Assembly (NCBI RefSeq): GCF_004005495.1
Contig: NZ_RZYA01000010.1
Span: 186,001 to 250,000 of the forward strand
DNA length: 64,000 nt
Direction: 5' to 3'
Source: Streptomyces antnestii
GTDB lineage: Bacteria > Actinomycetota > Actinomycetes > Streptomycetales > Streptomycetaceae
Positions 58,877-64,000 of this stretch are shown one piece after another; the first letter of the stretch is position 1, and each line of letters begins with the position of its first letter. Under the pieces are notes generated by a model that was given only the letters and a program-made list of their open reading frames with translations, was not told where the DNA came from and searched no databases. A program made the position numbers and the translations under genes.

Positions 58877-60724
58877 TCAGTCGTCTTCGTTGTCGCCGAA
58901 GTCGGGGCGGACCCCGCGGGCGGCCATGACCTCGTCGTTCGAGGTGCCGGCGGCGACCATCGGCCACACCATGGCGTCCTCGTGGACGATGAAGTCGACG
59001 ACGACGGGGCGGTCGTTGATGGAGTTGGCCTCGGCGATGACCTTGTCCAGGTCCTCCGGGCGCTCACAGCGGATGGCGTGGCAGCCCATGGCCTCGGACA
59101 GCTTCACGAAGTCCGGGACGCGCGTGCCCTTGTTGGCCTGCACGTCGTCGGGGCCGCTGTGCAGGACGGTGTTGGAGTAGCGCTGGTTGTAGAACAGCGT
59201 CTGCCACTGGCGGACCATGCCGAGGGCGCCGTTGTTGATGATGGCGACCTTGATCGGGATGTTGTTGAGCGCGCAGGTGGTCAGTTCCTGGTTGGTCATC
59301 TGGAAGCAGCCGTCGCCGTCGATCGCCCAGACCGTGCGGTCGGGCTGACCGGCCTTGGCGCCCATCGCGGCGGGCACCGAGTAGCCCATCGTGCCGGCGC
59401 CGCCGGAGTTGAGCCAGGTGGCGGGCTGCTCGTAGCGGATGAAGTGCGCGGCCCACATCTGGTGCTGGCCGACACCCGCGGCGAAGATCGTGCCCTCGGG
59501 GGCGAGCTGGCCGATGCGCTCGATGACGTTCTGCGGCGAGAGCGAGCCGTCCTCGGGCTGGTCGTAGCCCAGCGGGTACGTGTCGCGCCAGCGGCTGAGG
59601 TCCTTCCACCAGGCGGTGTAGTCGCCCTTGTTGCCCTCGCTGTGCTCCTTCTGCACGGCCTGGACCAGGTCGGCGATGACCTCGCGGGCGTCACCGACGA
59701 TCGGCACGTCGGCGGCGCGGTTCTTGCCGATCTCGGCCGGGTCGATGTCGGCATGGACGATCTTCGCGAACGGGGCGAAGCTGTCCAGCTTGCCGGTGAC
59801 GCGGTCGTCGAAGCGGGCTCCGAGGGCGACGATCAGGTCGGCCTTCTGCAGCGCGGTGACGGCGGTGACCGCACCGTGCATGCCCGGCATTCCCACGTGC
59901 AGCGGGTGGCTGTCGGGGAATGCGCCGAGCGCCATCAGGGTGGTGGTGACGGGCGCTCCGGTGAGCTCGGCCAGGACCTTCAGCTCGGCCGTGGCGTGCG
60001 CCTTGAGCACACCGCCGCCGACGTAGAGGACGGGCCGCTTCGCGGCGGTGATCAGCTTCGCGGCCTCGCGGATCTGCTTGGCGTGCGGCTTGGTCACCGG
60101 GCGGTAGCCGGGCAGGTCGGTCTGCGGCGGCCAGCTGAAGGTGGTCTGTGCCTGGAGGGCGTCCTTGGCGATGTCGACGAGGACGGGGCCCGGACGGCCG
60201 GTGGAGGCGATGTGGAACGCCTCGGCGATCGTCTTGGGGATGTCCTCGGCCTTGGTCACCAGGAAGTTGTGCTTGGTGATCGGCATCGTGATGCCGACGA
60301 TGTCCGCCTCCTGGAAGGCGTCCGTGCCGATGGCCTTGGAGGCGACCTGGCCGGTGATCGCGACGAGCGGCACGGAGTCCATGTGCGCGTCGGCGATCGG
60401 CGTGACCAGGTTGGTGGCGCCGGGGCCCGACGTGGCCATGCACACCCCGACCTTCCCGGTGGCCTGCGCGTAGCCGGTGGCCGCGTGGCCGGCGCCCTGC
60501 TCGTGGCGGACGAGCACGTGACGGACCCGGGTGGAGTCCATCATCGGGTCGTAGGCCGGAAGGATGGCACCGCCGGGAATGCCGAACACCGTGTCGGCCC
60601 CGACCTCCTCGAGCGAACGGATGAGGGACTTCGCACCCGTGACGTGCTCGACGGGGGCGGACTGCTGTCCTCGGGGCCGCGGCTGCGGATGGTGGGCCCC
60701 GGTGGCCTGCTCGGTCATCGGCAT
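58877..60724 (-). CDS. ilvB: Acetolactate synthase large (catalytic) subunit
   Basis: A 615-residue ThDP enzyme. The catalytic Glu is in VLVRHEQGAGHAATGYA, with FAD/quinone-site residues in the middle domain and the ThDP motif AIDGDGCFQMTNQEL ... INNGALG. It condenses two pyruvates, or pyruvate and 2-oxobutyrate, at the start of branched-chain synthesis. ATG 60724 or the ATG six bases later (MTEQ) can be used; GAGAAGAGA lies upstream. Its expression is probably set by the leader peptide at 60886-60927 and the terminator at 60805-60832. Confidence 0.96.
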   Translation of the reverse strand: MPMTEQATGAHHPQPRPRGQQSAPVEHVTGAKSLIRSLEEVGADTVFGIPGGAILPAYDPMMDSTRVRHVLVRHEQGAGHAATGYAQATGKVGVCMATSGPGATNLVTPIADAHMDSVPLVAITGQVASKAIGTDAFQEADIVGITMPITKHNFLVTKAEDIPKTIAEAFHIASTGRPGPVLVDIAKDALQAQTTFSWPPQTDLPGYRPVTKPHAKQIREAAKLITAAKRPVLYVGGGVLKAHATAELKVLAELTGAPVTTTLMALGAFPDSHPLHVGMPGMHGAVTAVTALQKADLIVALGARFDDRVTGKLDSFAPFAKIVHADIDPAEIGKNRAADVPIVGDAREVIADLVQAVQKEHSEGNKGDYTAWWKDLSRWRDTYPLGYDQPEDGSLSPQNVIERIGQLAPEGTIFAAGVGQHQMWAAHFIRYEQPATWLNSGGAGTMGYSVPAAMGAKAGQPDRTVWAIDGDGCFQMTNQELTTCALNNIPIKVAIINNGALGMVRQWQTLFYNQRYSNTVLHSGPDDVQANKGTRVPDFVKLSEAMGCHAIRCERPEDLDKVIAEANSINDRPVVVDFIVHEDAMVWPMVAAGTSNDEVMAARGVRPDFGDNEDD

Positions 60725-60804
60725 TCTCTTCTCGATGCTGAGGGTTTTTGCGAGGTTTGGGCGGTGTGCGTCAGTTGCCGGAAAGGCGCCTGTGCAACAA
60801 AAAA

Positions 60805-60832
60805 CCCCTCGTGCCGTGAGGCAAGCGAGGGG
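60805..60832 (-). terminator. ilvB attenuator terminator
   Basis: On the ilvB strand CCCCTCG ... CGAGGGG with an inner TGCC/GGCA extension and 2-base bulge, then TTTTTTGTTG. It lies 54 bases after the leader peptide stop and 80 before ilvB, where an attenuator should be. Confidence 0.88.
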
Positions 60833-60885
60833 AGCGCGTCGGGTGCGGTCGCTGGGGATCCGGTGTCAGGACCGGCGTCCCAGCT

Positions 60886-60927
60886 TCAGCCGACGCGCTT
60901 TCCAAGTACGAGAATTCGGGTGCGCAT
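60886..60927 (-). CDS. ilvB leader peptide (13 aa)
   Basis: ATG 60927 encodes MRTRILVLGKRVG and stops at TGA. It holds Ile, Leu, Val and Leu in a row, and GGAGGGAGGG lies upstream as a ribosome site. With the terminator 60805-60832 this forms a classic attenuation leader: ribosome stalling at the ILVL codons when branched-chain tRNAs are uncharged would favour antitermination. The same peptide type is known upstream of streptomycete ilvB (from memory). Confidence 0.9.
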   Translation of the reverse strand: MRTRILVLGKRVG

Positions 60928-60960
60928 GGCACTGACCCTCCCTCCGGCGCACTGCGTGTG

Positions 60961-63900
60961 TCAAGTAGGTGGGACGGGAGTCTCATCATGTGAACGGAGC
61001 AGTGTCGTCCGGCCGGCCGGCGACGGGATGCCCGCGAACACCGGCTCGGCCGGTCCACTGGGCACGGGATAGCTCCCGGAGGCCAGCGCGCGGCGCAGCC
61101 GGTACTCGTCGAGGGGACCGGAGAACGCCATGCCCTGCCCGTGCGTGCAGCCCATGGCGCGCAGCGCGACGACCTGCTCGGGCAGGTCGACGCCGTCGGC
61201 CACAGACTTCAGACCGAGGTCGCCGGCGATGCGCAGCAGGCCGCTGGTGATCTTGTGCAGGCGGGCGGATTCCACGACTCCTTCTACGAGACTGCGGTCG
61301 AGTTTCAGTACATCGACAGGCAGCCTGCGCAGCGCGGTGATGGCCGCGTATCCGCTTCCGAAGCCGTCCAGGGCGATACGGATCCCGAGCCTGCGCAGGG
61401 CGGTGAGGCGGCGCTCCAGCTCGTCGAGGGGCACCCTGGGGTCACTGTCGGCGAGCTCGATGACGAGCGCGCCCGAGGCGAGCCCGTGCCGGGTGAGGAG
61501 CGCCTCGATGGAGCCGAGGGGCAGCGACCGGTCCAGGAGTCTGCGGGCGCTCATCCGGACCGCGACCGGTACGGCATGGCCCCTGCGGCCCCGCTCGGCG
61601 GCCTGCTCGACGGCCTCCTCCAGCATCCACCGGCCGAGCTCGGAGGTGCGCTCGCCCTCCTCCGCGGTGCGCAGGAACTCGGCGGGCGTGAAGAGGATGC
61701 CCTGGGCCGACCGCCAGCGCGCCTGCGCGGCCACCGACGTGATCCGGCCGCTGCCGAGGGACACCACGGGCTGGTGCAGGAGGGCGAACTCGCCGTCGTG
61801 CAGGGCGGTGCGCAGCCGGGAGGCGAGCTGCGCCTTGCGGACGACGTCGGCCTGCATCTGGGGCGCGTACAGCTCCACACGGCCCTTGCCCGCGGCCTTC
61901 GCGCGGTACATCGCGAGGTCCGCGTTCCGCAGCAACTCCCCTGCGGACACGTCGGGTTCGGCGAAGGCGACGCCGATGGAGGCGGCCACCCGGACATCGT
62001 TGCCGTCGATGGAGTACGGCTGGGAGAGGGTGACCCTGAGTCGGTCCGCGAGCTCGTAGATGTGCTGCTCGCGCGCGGTGTCGTCCCGGCCGCCGTCGCC
62101 GACGATCAGTGCCGCGAACTCGTCGCCTCCGAGGCGGGCGGCGGTGTCTCCGGAGCGTACCGATTCGGCCAGTCTGCGGGCGGCCTGGACGAGGAGCTCG
62201 TCGCCCGCCTGGTGGCCGATGGTGTCGTTGACCTGCTTGAAGCCGTCGAGGTCGATGAAGAGGACGGCCGTGCCGCGGTCGGTGGCGCGGCGGCCGCCGA
62301 GGGCGTGGCCGACCCGCTTGGTGAACAGGGCGCGGTTCGGCAGGTCGGTGAGCGGGTCGTGCTCGGCGTTGTGCTGCAACTGCGCCTGGAGGCGCACCCG
62401 TTCGGTGACGTCGCGGCTGTTGAAGATCAGGCCGCCGTGGTGGCGGTTGACCGTCGACTCCACGTTGAGCCAGCCTCCCCCACCGCCCGAGCGGAAGCGG
62501 CATTCGATGCGGGTCGTGGGCTCCTCGATCTGGCTGGCGGCGAGGAAGCGGCGCACCTCGTGGACGACGCGTCCCAGGTCCTCGGGATGGATGATCGACG
62601 CGAGTTCGGACCCCACGAGTTCCTCGGCGTCCCGCCCGTAGACCCCGGCGGCGGCCGGGCTGACGTATCTGAGGATGCCGTTCGGAGCGGCGATCATGAT
62701 GACGTCGCTGGAGCCCTGCACCAGGGAGCGGAAGTGGTTCTCCTTGTGCGCCAGCTCCTGGGTGAGGGTGATGTTGTCGAGGAGCATGATGCCCTGGCGC
62801 ACGACGAGGGCCAGGACGACCATGCAGGCCGTGAAGAGGACGACCCGGTCCACTCGGTGCCCGTTCAGCACGTTGTAGAGGATCCCCAGCGTGCAGACGG
62901 CGGCGGCGAGATAGGGGGTGAGGGCCGCGAGGGATCCGGAGATGGGCCGGGTGACCTGGTAGCGGCCGCCGCGCCGCGCGAACGCCGTCTCGTCCTCGTG
63001 CTCCCCTCTCCGCGGCCCCACCCAGGGCGCGTACGCGAGCAGCAGCGACCCGGCGAACCAGCCGGCGTCGAGGATCTCGCCCGAGTGGTAACTCGCGTGC
63101 AGCAGCGGCGAGGTGAAGAGGGCGTCGCACATCACGGTCAGGGCGAGCGCGCCGATCGCCGTGTTCACCGCCGTGCGGTTTCCGGGGGAACGGCGGAAGT
63201 GCAGCGCGAGCACCATGCTGACGAGCGCGATGTCGAGCAGCGGGTACGCGAGGGAGAGCGCGGTGCGGGCGACGCTCGGGCCGTCGAACCGCGCGGCGTG
63301 CGCGAGAGCGAGGCTCCAGGACAGTGTGATCAGCGAGCCCGCGATGAGCCAGGAGTCGAGCGCGAGGCAGACCCAGCCGGCCTTGGTCACGGGGCGCTTG
63401 GCGAGGACGAGCAGCCCCACGATGGCGGGCGGGGCGAAGCACAGGAAGAACAGGTCGGCGAGGCTCGGGGTCGGTACGGGGCGCTGCAGGACGACCTCGT
63501 ACCAGCCCCACACGCCGTTGCCCAGGGATGCCATGGCGGAGGAGACCGCGAACAGGATCCAGGCGGGTCGAAAGCGGCTGCGCCCGCTGCGCGCGTACGC
63601 GAAGTTCGACACGGCGGCGACTGCGGCGGCGGCACTGAGGCCGAAGTCGCCCATGAACAGGGCCAGTCGGTCGGATCCCCAGCCGAGGGCCGCCCCCGTG
63701 GCGTACCCGGCGCACAGGAGCGCGAGCACGAGCTGTGAGGCGAGGCTCGCCCCTCCGCCCTGGAACAGGCGGCGGCCGGTGAGCAGGGCTACGGGGGCGC
63801 TCACGGGGCCACTCCGGTCCGCACCGCCCCCGAGTCCCGGTGTCCGTGCCCGGCGTGCTGAGGCCTGCGGCGTGCGCCGCTCCGGTGCCGTCCGCCCCTG

Positions 63901-63990
63901 CGGGGGGCGTGGCCGCCGTGCCGGATTCTGTGGGCCGGTGCGCGCGCGGGCCGTCGCCGGCGGCCCCGCCGCGTCGGATCGTTCGCCCAT
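60961..63990 (-). CDS. Membrane PAS-GGDEF-EAL protein with degenerate EAL domain
   Basis: About 1009 residues. After a basic Pro/Arg-rich N-terminus come eight to ten membrane helices (about 70-395), a PAS domain (about 420-525), GGDEF (about 545-700) and an EAL-like domain (about 720-1000). GGDEF is intact (ARLGGDEFAAL), and RSGD five residues before it is a canonical inhibitory I-site. The EAL domain is damaged: EALLRW reads AAQARW, NVSARQL reads RMSARRL, DDFG reads DGFG and AEGVE reads ADGVD. It is likely a diguanylate cyclase with a non-catalytic EAL part. The 5' end is 10 bases from the window edge, so the exact start is unsure. It ends 33 bases before the ilvB leader. Confidence 0.9.
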   Translation of the reverse strand: MGERSDAAGPPATARARTGPQNPARRPRPPQGRTAPERRTPQASARRARTPGLGGGADRSGPVSAPVALLTGRRLFQGGGASLASQLVLALLCAGYATGAALGWGSDRLALFMGDFGLSAAAAVAAVSNFAYARSGRSRFRPAWILFAVSSAMASLGNGVWGWYEVVLQRPVPTPSLADLFFLCFAPPAIVGLLVLAKRPVTKAGWVCLALDSWLIAGSLITLSWSLALAHAARFDGPSVARTALSLAYPLLDIALVSMVLALHFRRSPGNRTAVNTAIGALALTVMCDALFTSPLLHASYHSGEILDAGWFAGSLLLAYAPWVGPRRGEHEDETAFARRGGRYQVTRPISGSLAALTPYLAAAVCTLGILYNVLNGHRVDRVVLFTACMVVLALVVRQGIMLLDNITLTQELAHKENHFRSLVQGSSDVIMIAAPNGILRYVSPAAAGVYGRDAEELVGSELASIIHPEDLGRVVHEVRRFLAASQIEEPTTRIECRFRSGGGGGWLNVESTVNRHHGGLIFNSRDVTERVRLQAQLQHNAEHDPLTDLPNRALFTKRVGHALGGRRATDRGTAVLFIDLDGFKQVNDTIGHQAGDELLVQAARRLAESVRSGDTAARLGGDEFAALIVGDGGRDDTAREQHIYELADRLRVTLSQPYSIDGNDVRVAASIGVAFAEPDVSAGELLRNADLAMYRAKAAGKGRVELYAPQMQADVVRKAQLASRLRTALHDGEFALLHQPVVSLGSGRITSVAAQARWRSAQGILFTPAEFLRTAEEGERTSELGRWMLEEAVEQAAERGRRGHAVPVAVRMSARRLLDRSLPLGSIEALLTRHGLASGALVIELADSDPRVPLDELERRLTALRRLGIRIALDGFGSGYAAITALRRLPVDVLKLDRSLVEGVVESARLHKITSGLLRIAGDLGLKSVADGVDLPEQVVALRAMGCTHGQGMAFSGPLDEYRLRRALASGSYPVPSGPAEPVFAGIPSPAGRTTLLRSHDETPVPPT

Positions 63991-64000
63991 AGACCGTGCA

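Noticed and set aside
1..64000. Prophage, integrative element or biosynthetic gene cluster
   Set aside because: No integrase, phage structural gene, PKS/NRPS or replication gene was found; gene content is mostly core metabolism.

Overview
The window is chromosomal DNA from an actinomycete, almost certainly Streptomyces. Evidence: very high GC with strongly GC-biased third codon positions, many GTG starts and probable leaderless genes, two tandem conservons (cvnABCD), an accB-accE acyl-CoA carboxylase pair, twin-arginine secreted enzymes, an actinobacterial ilvB leader peptide and intergenic repeats typical of the genus. From memory (not checked), the order cvn-cvn-accE-accB ... leuB/ilvE ... 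serA-ilvC-ilvN-ilvB follows the S. coelicolor SCO5544 to SCO5511 region, so this is mostly conserved core chromosome with accessory insertions.

Layout. 1-8.1 kb (+): the end of one conservon and a complete second one: membrane sensor kinase-like CvnA, roadblock CvnB, DUF742 CvnC and small GTPase CvnD. 8.2-10.0 kb (-): acyl-CoA carboxylase beta and epsilon subunits. 10.2-17.1 kb (-): an exported polysaccharide-degradation island (PL8 lyase, GH101 endo-alpha-N-acetylgalactosaminidase, a small M15-like secreted protein), with a LacI-type operator in front of the lyase. 17.3-24.1 kb: YceI, an APC permease, an unknown protein, a lone cytochrome b (QcrB type) and a convergent glycine-rich membrane protein whose gene overlaps it. 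24.2-27.4 kb (-): citramalate synthase behind a terminator-like leader hairpin, then an MHS transporter. 27.5-33.5 kb: a 5-oxoproline module with pyroglutamyl peptidase, DUF2891 and two DUF969/DUF979 membrane proteins on one strand, and 5-oxoprolinase pxpABC on the other, fired from a mirror-image divergent promoter. 33.7-39.4 kb: an atypical urease (ureAB-ureC) with agmatine deiminase and a TetR regulator, divergent from an NCS1 permease. 39.5-42.0 kb (-): ilvE and leuB. 42.2-48.8 kb: purple-acid-phosphatase-like exported enzyme, a 46-residue protein, LysR/oxidoreductase pair, AAC(2')-type acetyltransferase, a degenerate CDP-alcohol phosphotransferase and a class A beta-lactamase. 48.9-52.9 kb: proline catabolism (proline dehydrogenase and P5C dehydrogenase) with a divergent PucR activator. 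52.9-55.1 kb: TetR and divergent DHA2-type MFS pump around a 13-bp tandem operator array. 55.3-64.0 kb (-): serA, ilvC, ilvN, ilvB with leader-peptide attenuator, and a membrane PAS-GGDEF-EAL protein.

The recurring theme is nitrogen and branched-chain amino acid metabolism: cimA, leuB, ilvE, ilvBNC and serA (synthesis), and proline, pyroglutamate, agmatine and urea (catabolism). No prophage, integrase, CRISPR array, rRNA or tRNA was seen.

The most interesting items are: (i) TA-flanked miniature elements (20787-21001, 33473-33666, relic 46281-46301) whose ends TAG/CTA supply the stop codons of adjacent genes; (ii) the mirror-symmetric pxp promoter with an operator in each -35/-10 spacer; (iii) a c-di-GMP protein with intact GGDEF and I-site but degenerate EAL; (iv) an accessory-free, divergent urease operon with its own TetR and matching operators; (v) terminator-like hairpins in the ilvB, cimA and accB leaders. 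All homology statements are from reading the translated sequence by eye; no search was run.
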